Positions 12,149 to 21,371 are shown, counted from the stretch's first letter. The stretch: 64,000 nt of DNA from Candidatus Gastranaerophilales bacterium (GCA_947625305.1 CANQNW010000009.1:30829-94828), one strand, 5' to 3'. Notes: generated by a model from the letters alone, not told the origin. Translations and numbers: made by a program.

Positions 12149-12772
12149 ATGTTTTTTAAACGAAAATGTAAAATAACTTTTATAAGACATGGTGCAACGA
12201 TTAATACGGAAGTAAACAGACTGTTTGATGATGAAACATATCCTGCAATTAATGCGCTTGGCAAGTATGAAATGACAAGAATTGCGGAGTGGGTTAAAGC
12301 TAAAGGATTAAAAACCGATAAAATATTTGCATCTTCTGCCTTAAGAACAGTTCAAAGTGCAGAAATACTCTCTAAAATTTGTAATCACGATTTTGAAATA
12401 ATATCTGACCTGCAAAGCAGAAAAACGGGAGTATGGAGCGGGCTTTCTTTTGATGAAATTGAAAAAAAATATCCTCATATGCTTGAAGAATACCATAAAA
12501 ATCCTGAAAATTACTGCCCTGAAGGCGGAGAAACAACAATTCAGCTTAATGCAAGAGTAAAAACCGCTATCCAAAAAATTATTGAAAATAATTTGAATAA
12601 AAGAATTATAATTGTAACCCATGGTGAGATTATTCAATCGGCTATTGCAAATGCACTTGAGATACCGCCCTCTAATCAGTTTAAAGTTTATATACCTACA
12701 GGCAGTGCTACTCAAATAAGTTATTTTGAAGATTTTGCAAGTCTTGTATATTCTGCTTATCTGCCTGTATAA
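12149..12772 (+). CDS. Histidine phosphatase family protein (phosphoglycerate mutase-like)
   Basis: The 207-residue protein carries the RHG signature of the histidine phosphatase superfamily close to the N-terminus (TFIRHGATINTE). The His becomes phosphorylated during catalysis. The second catalytic His lies in IIIVTHGEIIQSAIANAL near residue 155, and the acid/base region ALRTVQSAEIL is also present. The family includes cofactor-dependent phosphoglycerate mutases, alpha-ribazole phosphatases (CobC) and broad phosphatases. Size and spacing fit the GpmB/CobC branch, but the substrate cannot be read from sequence. A TATAAT box at 12126-12131 lies 17 nt before the ATG, with a weak AAGG ribosome site. 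The GNAT gene follows after 7 bp. Confidence 0.8.
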   Translation: MFFKRKCKITFIRHGATINTEVNRLFDDETYPAINALGKYEMTRIAEWVKAKGLKTDKIFASSALRTVQSAEILSKICNHDFEIISDLQSRKTGVWSGLSFDEIEKKYPHMLEEYHKNPENYCPEGGETTIQLNARVKTAIQKIIENNLNKRIIIVTHGEIIQSAIANALEIPPSNQFKVYIPTGSATQISYFEDFASLVYSAYLPV

Positions 12773-12779
12773 TAAATTT

Positions 12780-13271
12780 ATGAATTTTATTAATATTAAA
12801 ACCGAGGAAGAAATTAAATTATTAGCTGATTTAGCTTGTGAAATCTGGCATGAATACTGGCCCGTACTTCTTTCTGATGCTCAAATAGATTATATGGTTA
12901 ATAAGTTTCAATCTTATAATGCAATTAAAAATCAAATAAACAGCGAGGGTTATATTTATAATATCCTTGAGAAAAACTCTGAAATTTGCGGTTATTTCGG
13001 TATTCATCCCGAACAAGAAAAATTATTTTTGTCTAAATTGTATGTAAAAAAAGAATTTCGCCATATGGGGATAGGTGCGGGTGCTTTTGCTAAAATATGC
13101 GAAATCTCAAAGGAATTAAATAAAAAATCAATTTATTTAACGGTAAATAAACATAATACCAATACAATTTCCGCATACAAAAAATGGGGATTTAAAACGA
13201 TTAATTCTGATGTAACCGATATCGGGCAAGGGTTTGTTATGGATGATTATATTATGGAATACTACTTATAA
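12780..13271 (+). CDS. GNAT-family N-acetyltransferase
   Basis: This protein of 163 residues has the GNAT fold signature. The acetyl-CoA pyrophosphate-binding loop is RHMGIGAGAFAKICE (the R-x-x-G-x-G/A motif A), preceded by the core strand LFLSKLYVKKEFR and followed by KSIYLTVNKHNTNTISAYKKWGF, typical of RimI/ribosomal or small-molecule acetyltransferases. The start is set at ATG 12780, 7 bp after the phosphatase stop codon; an upstream in-frame start at 12726 would overlap the phosphatase by 47 bp. The acceptor substrate is unknown. The last six bases overlap the converging zinc transporter gene. Confidence 0.8.
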   Translation: MNFINIKTEEEIKLLADLACEIWHEYWPVLLSDAQIDYMVNKFQSYNAIKNQINSEGYIYNILEKNSEICGYFGIHPEQEKLFLSKLYVKKEFRHMGIGAGAFAKICEISKELNKKSIYLTVNKHNTNTISAYKKWGFKTINSDVTDIGQGFVMDDYIMEYYL

Positions 13272-14051
13272 GAAGATTAATCCAAGACTCATAATGAGCA
13301 TTCCCGAAATAATCCCGATAATTACATGATGATTTTCGCCGTACTCTCTGGATAAGGGTAATAAAGTATCAAAAGATAAATATACCATAATCCCTGCAAC
13401 AGAGGCTGTCATTATGCCTATGGACTGAGCAGGCATGAAGGTTTTTAATAATAATACTCCGATTAAACCGCCAACAGGTTCAGATATCCCCGAAACAAAC
13501 GAATATAATATCGCCAGCCTTTTTTTGCCTGTTGCGTGGAATATAGGCAGGGCTATTGCTATACCTTCAGGAATATTATGAATCGCAATTGCTATAGCAA
13601 CAGGTATTCCCAGCATTATATCCTGAGTAGATACCAAAAATGTTGCCATACCCTCGGGAAAATTGTGCAGAGTTACAGCTATTGCGGTTATTAATCCTGC
13701 TCTTCTTATTTTATGCCTTTGATTACTTCTTTTTGAATTGCTTAAAAAGTCTGATTCTATGTGGTCAGGGATAAAGTAGTCTATTATAATTGCAATTATA
13801 ATACCGAAGAAAAACCCGCCGAAGGCTAAACCTTTTGAAACAACAAGGCTGTAATATTGTTCGAGCATTTTAGGCGCTTCGGTCATAAGTTCGCTTAAAC
13901 TGATATATACCATTACCCCTGCGGAAAAACCAAGCCCGACAGATAGTGCTTTTAGGTTATTTCTTTTTATAAAAAAAGTGATAAATCCGCCTAAAAGTGT
14001 CGACATTCCCGCAAAAAGGGTTAATATTAATGGTAAAATATAGCTTTTCAT
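13266..14051 (-). CDS. zupT: ZIP-family divalent metal transporter (ZupT-like)
   Basis: This 261-residue membrane protein has about eight hydrophobic segments and the two ZIP metal-site helices: HNFPEGMATFLVS (helix IV) and AIAIHNIPEGIAIALPIF (helix V). Their His, Asn, Pro-Glu-Gly residues coordinate Zn2+ in the family. ZupT proteins import zinc and other divalent metals across the cytoplasmic membrane. The cytoplasmic loop after helix III is short and basic (SKRSNQRHKIRR) rather than the His-rich loop of some relatives. The gene is monocistronic, converging on the GNAT gene and divergent from the pilus gene. No Zur or Fur box was recognised. Confidence 0.9.
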   Translation of the reverse strand: MKSYILPLILTLFAGMSTLLGGFITFFIKRNNLKALSVGLGFSAGVMVYISLSELMTEAPKMLEQYYSLVVSKGLAFGGFFFGIIIAIIIDYFIPDHIESDFLSNSKRSNQRHKIRRAGLITAIAVTLHNFPEGMATFLVSTQDIMLGIPVAIAIAIHNIPEGIAIALPIFHATGKKRLAILYSFVSGISEPVGGLIGVLLLKTFMPAQSIGIMTASVAGIMVYLSFDTLLPLSREYGENHHVIIGIISGMLIMSLGLIFL

Positions 14052-14112
14052 AAATTCTATACTAGCACAAAAAAAATATTAAAAACTCTTTTCTTTAAAG
14101 TGATTAATAATA

Positions 14113-14118
14113 TATAAT
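14113..14118 (+). promoter_or_regulatory. -10 box just before pilC-like gene
   Basis: TATAAT ends 6 nt before the ATG at 14125. Transcription would then begin at or next to the start codon, giving a leaderless mRNA. No Shine-Dalgarno sequence is present and no good -35 was found at the usual distance. Confidence 0.4.
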
Positions 14119-14124
14119 TGTTTT

Positions 14125-15321
14125 ATGAGCAAGTTTTTTTATAAGGCAAAAGATATACAAGGTAAAATAATTGAAGGGTCTGTAAAAGCCTTCAATATTT
14201 CATCAGCCTCGGAAAAAATCGAAAAACTCGGACTTAAAGTTCTTGAGATTAGAGAACAATCAAATTCCGATACGGCTTATAATTATACTAACAACAAAAC
14301 AGGCACTCAAACAGTTTTTTCCGTTCAGGAAAAACTTGAATTTTTTAACTCTTTTTATGTTATGTACAAATCGGGACTTTCTGCCCTGCAAATTTTTCAA
14401 TCAATTTATTCCTCCTCAAAAAATTCAAATATAAGATGGCTATGCTCTAAAGTAATAAAAAGTATAGAACGGGGTAATTCCATAGAAACAGCCTTCTCTA
14501 ACTATACTAATGCCCTCGGAACTGTTTATACTAAATTGTTAACGGCAGGTGAACAATCCGGAAAACTTGAACATATTTTAAAAAATATAATTAAAAATAT
14601 ACAAAGAGAGCAGGAAATTAAAAAGAACATTGTTTCTGCACTGACATACCCGTTAATACTATTTTGTATGGCGATTGCTGTATTTTTGTTTTTTAAACTG
14701 TTTGTTTTAAAAGTTTTTGCAATGTGGGATGAATATCCGACACAATCTCAAATTATGGGAATGCTTGTATCTGCCGTTATTAAAATTGCCGTATTTTTTG
14801 TAATCGCAGGCATTTGTGTATTTTGTGTTTTTAAGAATAACAAATTAATGAGCGATATACAAAGTAAATTTTCTAATTTATTAATTTTTTCTAAGATTGT
14901 AAACAATTACGGGTTTGCCAATTTTTTTGCAATATCCTCTTTGGCTTATGAGGCAGGTATACCGCCCATTCAAACTTTTGAACTTGCAAACTCTGTTATC
15001 GGTAATTCAAATATTAAAAATAAATTAAATAAATCAATAAACATGATTAAAGAAGGATGTGAAATAACAACCGCTTTTAATGTCGCACAGGTGTTTTCTT
15101 CTTACGCAATCTCACAAATATCATCAGGCGAACAATCAGGCGAACTTGATAAAATGTTTATGCTTATTTCTAAAAACTATGAAAAAGAAGTCGATTTAGC
15201 AGTTAAAATTCTGTTAAAAAGTATTGAACCGCTTATGATGGTTATTGTAGGCATAGTTGCCGGTTATGTTATTTATGTGGGATATACTTCATATTATAAT
15301 AATTTATTTAATATGTTTTAA
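14125..15321 (+). CDS. Type II secretion / type IV pilus inner-membrane platform protein (GspF/PilC family)
   Basis: The 398-residue protein has the two tandem T2SSF domains of the family. The first half contains FFNSFYVMYKSGLSALQIFQ and LLTAGEQSGKLEHIL. The second repeats the pattern with FFAISSLAYEAGIPPIQTFE and QISSGEQSGELDKMF. Three hydrophobic stretches are visible: about residues 170-195, 210-240 and 370-395. GspF/PilC forms the inner-membrane base of type II secretion systems and type IV pili and works with the assembly ATPase. No GspE/PilB, prepilin or prepilin peptidase gene is adjacent, so the gene is isolated from its apparatus. Its stop codon overlaps the next convergent gene by four bases (TTAA). 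Confidence 0.85.
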   Translation: MSKFFYKAKDIQGKIIEGSVKAFNISSASEKIEKLGLKVLEIREQSNSDTAYNYTNNKTGTQTVFSVQEKLEFFNSFYVMYKSGLSALQIFQSIYSSSKNSNIRWLCSKVIKSIERGNSIETAFSNYTNALGTVYTKLLTAGEQSGKLEHILKNIIKNIQREQEIKKNIVSALTYPLILFCMAIAVFLFFKLFVLKVFAMWDEYPTQSQIMGMLVSAVIKIAVFFVIAGICVFCVFKNNKLMSDIQSKFSNLLIFSKIVNNYGFANFFAISSLAYEAGIPPIQTFELANSVIGNSNIKNKLNKSINMIKEGCEITTAFNVAQVFSSYAISQISSGEQSGELDKMFMLISKNYEKEVDLAVKILLKSIEPLMMVIVGIVAGYVIYVGYTSYYNNLFNMF

Positions 15322-16358
15322 ATTTTTATCTTGTCTAAAATCCTATCTGCTGCGGATTTTACCTCTTCAACCGTTATATTTTTCATACAGGCATGATTAT
15401 TAGGGCATTTTTTACTTAATGAACAGGGCATACAATCTAAATTTGATTTTAATAAGATATTATTTTCACCTAATGCTTTCCATTTTTCAAACGGCATAGG
15501 CCCATACAACCCTATAACAGGGGTATTTAAGGATGATGCCATATGCAAAGTCCCCGAATCATTACCTATAATAAAATCAACCTCTTTTAACAGTGCAAGA
15601 CTATCTTTTATATTAACTTCTCCGCATAAATTGACGGGTTTAATTTTTAATTCCTCTTTATATTGAATATTTTCGTAAATCTCTTTATCCGATGGGGCGC
15701 CTATAAATATTACCTGAACCCCTTTTTCGTTTGATAAATATTCTATAATCCTTGTAAAATTTTCAATGTCCCAAATTTTTCCCTTATTTGTAGCCGTTAC
15801 ATTTACAACCGCTTTGGGGTTGGAGTTTAGTATATTATTTTGCTCAAATAATACTTTAACCTTATTTTGATTTTTCTCGTTTATCCAATTTTCAAGATAT
15901 GTATCTCTTATTTCGATATTATCTGCTTTTAATACATCTAAAAAACATAATGATTCGTGCTTATATTTGTCATACTGAACTTTTTTTGTAAGCAAAAAAC
16001 CTCTATGTTCGGTATTATAGCCTATTCTTTCTTTTATGCCCGCTAAAAAACATAATATAGCACTGGATAGCGACCTTTTTAATACATATGCTTTATCGTA
16101 TTTTTCTTTTCTTAAAAGAGAAACATAGTGAAAAAAAGATTTTTTACTGCCTTCGCCTTTTTCGTACTTATGCTTTCTTGTTGTGTCAAAATAAATAAAG
16201 TTATTAATATAAGGGCAATCTTCAATAACTTCGCCCGAATTTGGAGAAACAAGCATATCTATCTGCGCGTCAGGGTATTGGTATCTTAAATTCCTTAAAA
16301 ACGGGATTGTCAGTATCATATCACCTATAAAACGATATCTTACAACAAGTATTTTCAA
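15318..16358 (-). CDS. Glycosyltransferase family 9 (ADP-heptose:LPS heptosyltransferase-like)
   Basis: The protein of about 346 residues has the family-9 layout. The N-terminal Rossmann strand is KILVVRYRFIGDMILTIPFL with the acceptor-site Asp. The C-terminal donor-binding segment IIGNDSGTLHMASSLNTPVIGLYGP is the classic heptosyltransferase signature. A Cys-rich tail (CMPCSLSKKCPNNHACM) is common in these enzymes. The enzymes add heptose to lipid A-Kdo in the LPS core. I set the start at TTG 16358, giving Met-Lys-Ile-Leu-Val-Val, 2 bp after the lpxK stop and preceded by GGGG. A TTG at 16373 is also in frame but its ribosome site is too close. It is last in the mlaE-mlaF-mlaD-lpxK series. Confidence 0.85.
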   Translation of the reverse strand: MKILVVRYRFIGDMILTIPFLRNLRYQYPDAQIDMLVSPNSGEVIEDCPYINNFIYFDTTRKHKYEKGEGSKKSFFHYVSLLRKEKYDKAYVLKRSLSSAILCFLAGIKERIGYNTEHRGFLLTKKVQYDKYKHESLCFLDVLKADNIEIRDTYLENWINEKNQNKVKVLFEQNNILNSNPKAVVNVTATNKGKIWDIENFTRIIEYLSNEKGVQVIFIGAPSDKEIYENIQYKEELKIKPVNLCGEVNIKDSLALLKEVDFIIGNDSGTLHMASSLNTPVIGLYGPMPFEKWKALGENNILLKSNLDCMPCSLSKKCPNNHACMKNITVEEVKSAADRILDKIKI

Positions 16359-16360
16359 GT

Positions 16361-17425
16361 TTATACCCCGCAAACCTCTTTAATATCCATATATGTTTTA
16401 AGCTTAAGCGCATATATTTTAACGGGCAGTTCAATATTTTTAACTATATCCAGAATTTTAACGGCATCTTTTTCGGTTGTAACAATACATTCAATGTTTT
16501 CTTCCTGAGCAAAATGAATAATTTTAGAAATATCATCTGGCTCATATGTGTGATGGTCTTCAAATTCCAGTACGGCAATTAATCTATAGTCCTTTTTTAA
16601 GAAATCATAAAATCCTGCAGATTGCCCGATAGCCGAAAATGCCATAATCTTTGTATCTTTAGGTAAAACTTCTCCCGTATATATGTTATATGCAATATCC
16701 GGGACTATTTTACACATATAAATTGATTTTCTAAATCGTTTTTTCAAGTAATCGCAATATTTTAAAGCATTTTGTGTTTCAAAATTTTTATTTACGACAA
16801 CTATTTTATCGGCTCTTTTTATACCGTTTAAACTCTCTCTTAAAGGGCCTGCGGGCAGTGTATAGCCGTTTCCGAACTTATTTTTTGCATCAACAAGCAA
16901 AATATCCAAATCCCTTTTAAGCTTTCTGTGCTGAAATCCGTCATCAAGTATAATGATATCGGGATTATATTTTTCATGAAGAAATTTTTCCGCTTTTATT
17001 CTGCTGGCGCAGGTTACAACATATGCCCCTTTACAGTTATTGCTAAGCCAAACAGGCTCATCCCCTGCAACAGTTGCATTAAATAATGCTCCGGAACCGT
17101 CTGAAATTAAATGGGGCTTTTTGTTTGAAAGCTTTGCTCCGTAGCCTCGTGATATTATAGCTACTTTCTTATTTAAACTCAAATAATATTTTGCCACTTC
17201 CAATGTAAACGGAGTTTTCCCTACTCCGCCCGTTGTTATGTTTCCTATTGATATTACAAAAGACTTTGAACTGTATGAAGGCAGTAATTTCTTATCGTAC
17301 ATCGCATTTCTTATTGAAACTATAAGAGTATAAGGAAGGCTTAAAACTCTTAATGATTGTACAATTACCTTTTCAAGTATGCTTAAATCCTTTTTATAAT
17401 GAAGTTGTGATATAAATAATTTCAT
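16361..17425 (-). CDS. lpxK: Tetraacyldisaccharide 4'-kinase (lipid A biosynthesis)
   Basis: LpxK phosphorylates the 4' position of the tetraacyl disaccharide to make lipid IV-A at the inner membrane. The 354-residue protein has the LpxK-specific P-loop SIGNITTGGVGKTPFTLE at about residues 60-77. Other family landmarks are SRGYG, GDEPVWLSNN, IILDDGFQHRKLKRDLDILL and the C-terminal EDHHTYEPDDI. An N-terminal amphipathic/hydrophobic stretch near ISQLHY...LPYTLIVSIRN is the membrane-associating part. It shows that the organism makes lipid A. It lies between mlaD (7 bp gap) and the heptosyltransferase gene (2 bp gap), so the three are probably co-translated. Confidence 0.95.
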   Translation of the reverse strand: MKLFISQLHYKKDLSILEKVIVQSLRVLSLPYTLIVSIRNAMYDKKLLPSYSSKSFVISIGNITTGGVGKTPFTLEVAKYYLSLNKKVAIISRGYGAKLSNKKPHLISDGSGALFNATVAGDEPVWLSNNCKGAYVVTCASRIKAEKFLHEKYNPDIIILDDGFQHRKLKRDLDILLVDAKNKFGNGYTLPAGPLRESLNGIKRADKIVVVNKNFETQNALKYCDYLKKRFRKSIYMCKIVPDIAYNIYTGEVLPKDTKIMAFSAIGQSAGFYDFLKKDYRLIAVLEFEDHHTYEPDDISKIIHFAQEENIECIVTTEKDAVKILDIVKNIELPVKIYALKLKTYMDIKEVCGV

Positions 17426-17432
17426 AATCTGC

Positions 17433-18770
17433 CTAGAACATTAATCTGAATAATAGAAATCTTTTATTTAATTTTTCAGAGAATTTTCTTACATTTTCTG
17501 AAGTAGCATTTATATCATCCATCGTTTGTTTAAGTTTTTCTTCATCCTCTGTTGCATAATTAACTGTATCTAATGTAATTGTCAATTTGTCTAATGCCGT
17601 ATTTAATTTAGAAACGGATTCTTTTACATAGCTTTTTAATTTTGCATCTTTAGACATATCATTAATGTAGCAGGAAAGTTCAGCAACATTTTTGGCTGTT
17701 ATATCCAGATTTTGAAGAGTTGTCTTTGTTTTTGGATCTTCCAGCAGAGTTGAAACATTATTTGATAATCTTTCAAATGATTTTGTAGCATTTGCGACAT
17801 TTTGAACAAACGTATCATCCCCCGTAATTTTATTGATATTTTCGGCAAGTTCGTTAATGCTTGATGATAATATTTCAATTTCAGCCTTGGAAAGATCAAT
17901 TAATTCTTGGGCTTTTTCCATTGTTATATTGGTTTTTGCCGTTAATTCATTGACATTATAAGCTGATTGCTTTAATTCTTCTATTACGTCATCAGAAAGC
18001 AAAAGTGAAATTCTTTCATTTGTTTCAATTAAAGATGCGGCACTTCTATATTGTAAGTCCAGAAAGTCTGCAATTCTCATCGGCTCTATTATTGTATAAG
18101 GCGAATCCGTTTTAGGATAAGGTATTTCCATATCTTCTTTAGGTATAAGCCTTAATTTTTTCAGATTTTCATCTTCTATAATTTTTCCTGAAATTTGCTC
18201 GGGGATTATTAAGCCCGGTAAATCAACTATATATTTTACTTTATAAGCATTTTTGGTGCTGATATTTTCTTTAATTATTATCGGCAGAGAGTTTGTTTCA
18301 ACTATTTCAATTTTTTTAACTGTTCCGATATCATAATTTTTATCGTCAAGCTTCATTTGCACTTTATCATCTGCGTGAAGAATAAGTGATTTATTTTGTT
18401 CGGGCAGATAAATAGTTCTTTCTCTCGGCGGAGTAATTTCAAGGAACTGTTCGCCGATTATCCCTGATTGCTGAATAGATATTTCAGAGGCTTTCGGGAT
18501 ATTTATATCAGGCTCTGTTATAACAAATTTAACATTAACACTGCTTTTATCGGAATCAATAACGGGTGTTACTTCTTCAACCTGTCCTATTCTGACCCCC
18601 ATCATCTGAACGGCAGAACCTGCACGCATTCCGTTTACATCTTTAAAGCTTATTGTTATTCTGTCGCTGTTTGATATTGCTTTTCCTTTTACCCACATAA
18701 CGGTAAATAACAATATAATTATTGCCGATATTGCTAATATTCCAACTTTAAATGATGATGAAAATTTCAT
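17433..18770 (-). CDS. mlaD: MlaD/MCE-domain lipid transport protein
   Basis: The 445-residue protein begins with a membrane anchor (VGILAISAIIILLFTVMWV) followed by the MCE domain at about residues 38-115 (VNGMRAGSAVQMMGVRIGQV ... SGIIGEQFLEITPP). MCE proteins form hexameric rings that pass phospholipids between the inner and outer membranes. The C-terminal 200 residues are long helices with a coiled-coil pattern (LSSSINELAENINKI), as in extended MCE proteins and cyanobacterial or chloroplast TGD2-like members. E. coli MlaD is much shorter (183 residues). A middle segment at residues 125-215 is not typical of MlaD. It follows mlaF by 43 bp in the same transcription unit. Confidence 0.85.
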   Translation of the reverse strand: MKFSSSFKVGILAISAIIILLFTVMWVKGKAISNSDRITISFKDVNGMRAGSAVQMMGVRIGQVEEVTPVIDSDKSSVNVKFVITEPDINIPKASEISIQQSGIIGEQFLEITPPRERTIYLPEQNKSLILHADDKVQMKLDDKNYDIGTVKKIEIVETNSLPIIIKENISTKNAYKVKYIVDLPGLIIPEQISGKIIEDENLKKLRLIPKEDMEIPYPKTDSPYTIIEPMRIADFLDLQYRSAASLIETNERISLLLSDDVIEELKQSAYNVNELTAKTNITMEKAQELIDLSKAEIEILSSSINELAENINKITGDDTFVQNVANATKSFERLSNNVSTLLEDPKTKTTLQNLDITAKNVAELSCYINDMSKDAKLKSYVKESVSKLNTALDKLTITLDTVNYATEDEEKLKQTMDDINATSENVRKFSEKLNKRFLLFRLMF

Positions 18771-18813
18771 ATTGTTCCTTTTCTTATTACATTTTACAAC
18801 AAAAAAGCTAAAA

Positions 18814-19542
18814 CTAAAAACTTGATGCTGTTATTTTCATAGGACCTTCTATTTCTGCCGATACAAACTGTTTGGTGTAGGGGTTATCCTGCTTTAGAAG
18901 GTCATCAGGTGTTCCTCTAAAGACTATATGTCCGTCATAGAGCATTATAACTTTATCCGAACATCTTCTTATTGTTGACATTTGGTGAGTTACTACTATT
19001 GAAGTAGCTTTTGTTTCGTCCCTAAGCCTTAAGATATAGTCCTCAATGACAGTTGAGGCAACAGGGTCAAGCCCTGCCGTGGGTTCATCATATAAGATAA
19101 ATTTAGGTTTTGTAACTATGGCTCTTGCAAGGCTTACTCTTTTTTGCATACCGCCCGAGAGTTCATGCGGGAATTTATCTTCTATGCCCGATAACCCTAC
19201 AGTATTAAGGCTCTTTTTTACTATTTCTTTTAAATCGTTATAGGTATATTTGCCTTTAAATTCTTTTCTTTCCTGCAGGGCAAAGGATATATTATCAAAT
19301 ACGTTTAATGAATCAAACAGAGCGGAATATTGAAACACCATAGCAATATCTCCTGCGCTGATTTCTATTTCTCCCGAGTCAGCCTGTAAAAGTCCGCATA
19401 ATATTTTTAAAATAGTACTTTTCCCCGAACCGCTAAATCCTACTATTGATAGAACTTCGCCATCTTCTACGGAAAAAGATATATTATCCAAAACCTTTTT
19501 ATCATCAAATATTTTTGTTAAATGTTCAACTTTTATAGACAT
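18814..19542 (-). CDS. mlaF: ABC transporter ATP-binding protein of the Mla lipid transporter
   Basis: This ABC ATPase powers the Mla/MCE phospholipid transporter. It has Walker A (GFSGSGKST), the Q-loop region MVFQYSALFDSLNVFDNI, the signature LSGGMQKRVSLARAI, and Walker B with DEPTAGLDPVAS. The FDSLNVFDNI stretch after the Q-loop is typical of MlaF rather than of importers. The start is set at ATG 19542 (MSIKVEHLTKIF, 242 residues), preceded by AGAAGG at good distance. An upstream in-frame codon at 19590 would overlap mlaE by 35 bp. The order mlaE-mlaF-mlaD is the standard one. Confidence 0.92.
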   Translation of the reverse strand: MSIKVEHLTKIFDDKKVLDNISFSVEDGEVLSIVGFSGSGKSTILKILCGLLQADSGEIEISAGDIAMVFQYSALFDSLNVFDNISFALQERKEFKGKYTYNDLKEIVKKSLNTVGLSGIEDKFPHELSGGMQKRVSLARAIVTKPKFILYDEPTAGLDPVASTVIEDYILRLRDETKATSIVVTHQMSTIRRCSDKVIMLYDGHIVFRGTPDDLLKQDNPYTKQFVSAEIEGPMKITASSF

Positions 19543-19555
19543 AATAACCTTCTTT

Positions 19556-20368
19556 TTAGAAATAAAACCCTGCCGCAAATATACCGTCAATAATTACTAT
19601 GGCAACAAACGACCAGACAACGGCTTTTGTTGTTGCAATACCTACACCCTTTGCTCCGCCCTTTGCATCATATCCGCAGCTTGAACTGATAAGGCTTATT
19701 ACACCGCCAAAACAAGATGCCTTTAAAAGCATTATATTTATATCTCTGATATAAAGTCCCTGCCAGACTGAAGTTACATAACAAAGCCACGTCACATCTT
19801 TTGCGGCTGCCATTGAGGTTAACCCTCCGGCTATGATACCTACGGTGGTTGATAATATAACTACAAACGGCATCATTATTACACCTGCCAGTACTCTGGG
19901 TAAAAATAAATACTGGAACGGCGATACTCTTAATGCCACCATTGCATCTATCTGTTCCGTAACACGCATAGTCGCAAGTTCACTTGCCTGAGATGAACCT
20001 ATCATTGATATTATGGCAAATCCTGACATTATAACCCCGATTTCCCTAACCATTGTAAGAGCAACCAGTAAACCGATGTAGTCTTTACCGCCTTGCTTTA
20101 CAAGTTCTGGTGCTACCTGCATTGCTAATATTACTGCTGTTAATGATACTATGGAAAGAGTTATCGGCAGAGAATCAACCGCAAACCTTGATGCCTGCTC
20201 CAGTAATTGTTTTCTGTTTATTTGAAAAGTAAATAAATATTTAAGCACTTGGCAAAATCTGTATGCAATTTCGCCGAAAGTCTCAAAAAACTCTCTTACA
20301 TTTTCTATAAACATAAGAGTTATTTGATAGGTTATTGTTTGTTTTAAATACAGCCCGATATTTGCCAT
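19556..20368 (-). CDS. mlaE: ABC transporter permease of the Mla lipid transporter
   Basis: The 270-residue permease has the MlaE (DUF140) features. Five or six membrane segments are present. The conserved core includes LPITLSIVSLTAVILAMQVAPELVKQGG (read in parts), MVREIGVIMSGFAIISMIGS, the EQIDAM motif that contacts the ATPase, and PRVLAGVIMMPFVVIL. The protein forms the inner-membrane channel of the retrograde or anterograde phospholipid transporter. It is the first gene of the mlaEFD-lpxK-heptosyltransferase set, 28 bp after the Opp-type ATPase gene on the same strand, so the promoter may lie further upstream. Confidence 0.92.
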   Translation of the reverse strand: MANIGLYLKQTITYQITLMFIENVREFFETFGEIAYRFCQVLKYLFTFQINRKQLLEQASRFAVDSLPITLSIVSLTAVILAMQVAPELVKQGGKDYIGLLVALTMVREIGVIMSGFAIISMIGSSQASELATMRVTEQIDAMVALRVSPFQYLFLPRVLAGVIMMPFVVILSTTVGIIAGGLTSMAAAKDVTWLCYVTSVWQGLYIRDINIMLLKASCFGGVISLISSSCGYDAKGGAKGVGIATTKAVVWSFVAIVIIDGIFAAGFYF

Positions 20369-20396
20369 AACTGTATTTTACAATAAATCATAAAAT

Positions 20397-21371
20397 TTAA
20401 CCAGAATTTTCACATAAAAAACATCTTACTTTATGATTAGGCATAGTTTCATAGAAATCAGGATGAGCATTTTGGCATTTTTCCATGACATAAGGGCATC
20501 TTGTATGGAATTTACAGCCCTTAGGTGGGTTCTGAGGAGAGGGCAGGTCGCCTGAGAGTATTATCTTTTTTGTTTTTCTGTCCTCTGATATTACGGGGAC
20601 TGCATTTAACAGGGCCTCGGTGTAGGGGTGTTTATGATTGTTAAAAAGTTCTTCTTTATCCGCAATTTCGACTATTTCGCCTAAGTACATTACGGCTATT
20701 CTGTCAGATATGTATTTTATTATGCTTAAATCGTGCGAAATAAATAACATTGTTAAGTTTAAATGCTCTTTTAAGGATAAAAGCAAATTAACAATCTGCG
20801 CTTGAATACTTACATCTAAAGCACTTACGGGTTCATCTGCCACTATAAACTCGGGGTTTAATATAATTGCCCTTGCTATTGCTATTCTTTGCCTTTGTCC
20901 GCCTGAAAATTCATGAGGGTATCTTGTTAAAACATCTTCATCCATTCCGATTAAGCGGATTATATTTTTAATTTTTTCGTTTATTTCGTCTTTATCTTTA
21001 ATCCCGTTTATGATAAAGGGTTCCTTTAGAATGTCATATATCTTCATTCTTGGGTTTAGGCTCATATATGGGTTTTGAAATATAAGCTGGGCTTGTTTTC
21101 TAAATTCTTTTAACTGTTTTTTATCTTTTAAAAGGATATCTTCGCCCTTAAATAAAACCTCTCCCGAAGTAGGGGTTATAAGTTTTAAAATGCAATTACC
21201 TAAAGTTGATTTACCGCTCCCGGATTCCCCTACAAGCCCCAGTATTTCATTTTCTCTAATTTCCAAATTTACATTGTTAAGTGCATAGACGTATCCCTTT
21301 ATATTACCCATAAGTCCGTCAATAACAGGATAGTGCATATTCAGGTTTTTTACTTCAAAAAGATTTTTCAT
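20397..21371 (-). CDS. Oligopeptide/dipeptide ABC transporter ATP-binding protein (OppF/DppF-like)
   Basis: This 324-residue ATPase has Walker A (GLVGESGSGKSTLG), the Q-loop LIFQNPYMSLNPRM, the signature FSGGQRQRIAIARA, and Walker B with ADEPVSALDVSIQAQIVNLL. All are diagnostic of the Opp/Dpp subfamily. The C-terminal oligopeptide-transporter extension ends with CKFHTRCPYVMEKCQ, a Cys-rich motif common to OppD/F. These subunits drive uptake of peptides or nickel. The cognate permeases, second ATPase and binding protein are not adjacent. It is upstream of mlaE by 28 bp and could share its transcript. Confidence 0.88.
   Translation of the reverse strand: MKNLFEVKNLNMHYPVIDGLMGNIKGYVYALNNVNLEIRENEILGLVGESGSGKSTLGNCILKLITPTSGEVLFKGEDILLKDKKQLKEFRKQAQLIFQNPYMSLNPRMKIYDILKEPFIINGIKDKDEINEKIKNIIRLIGMDEDVLTRYPHEFSGGQRQRIAIARAIILNPEFIVADEPVSALDVSIQAQIVNLLLSLKEHLNLTMLFISHDLSIIKYISDRIAVMYLGEIVEIADKEELFNNHKHPYTEALLNAVPVISEDRKTKKIILSGDLPSPQNPPKGCKFHTRCPYVMEKCQNAHPDFYETMPNHKVRCFLCENSG

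Noticed and set aside
16359..16373. TTG at 16373 as start of the heptosyltransferase-like gene.
   Set aside because: The possible ribosome site is only one base away and it overlaps lpxK by 13 bp. TTG 16358 gives the usual N-terminus with better spacing.
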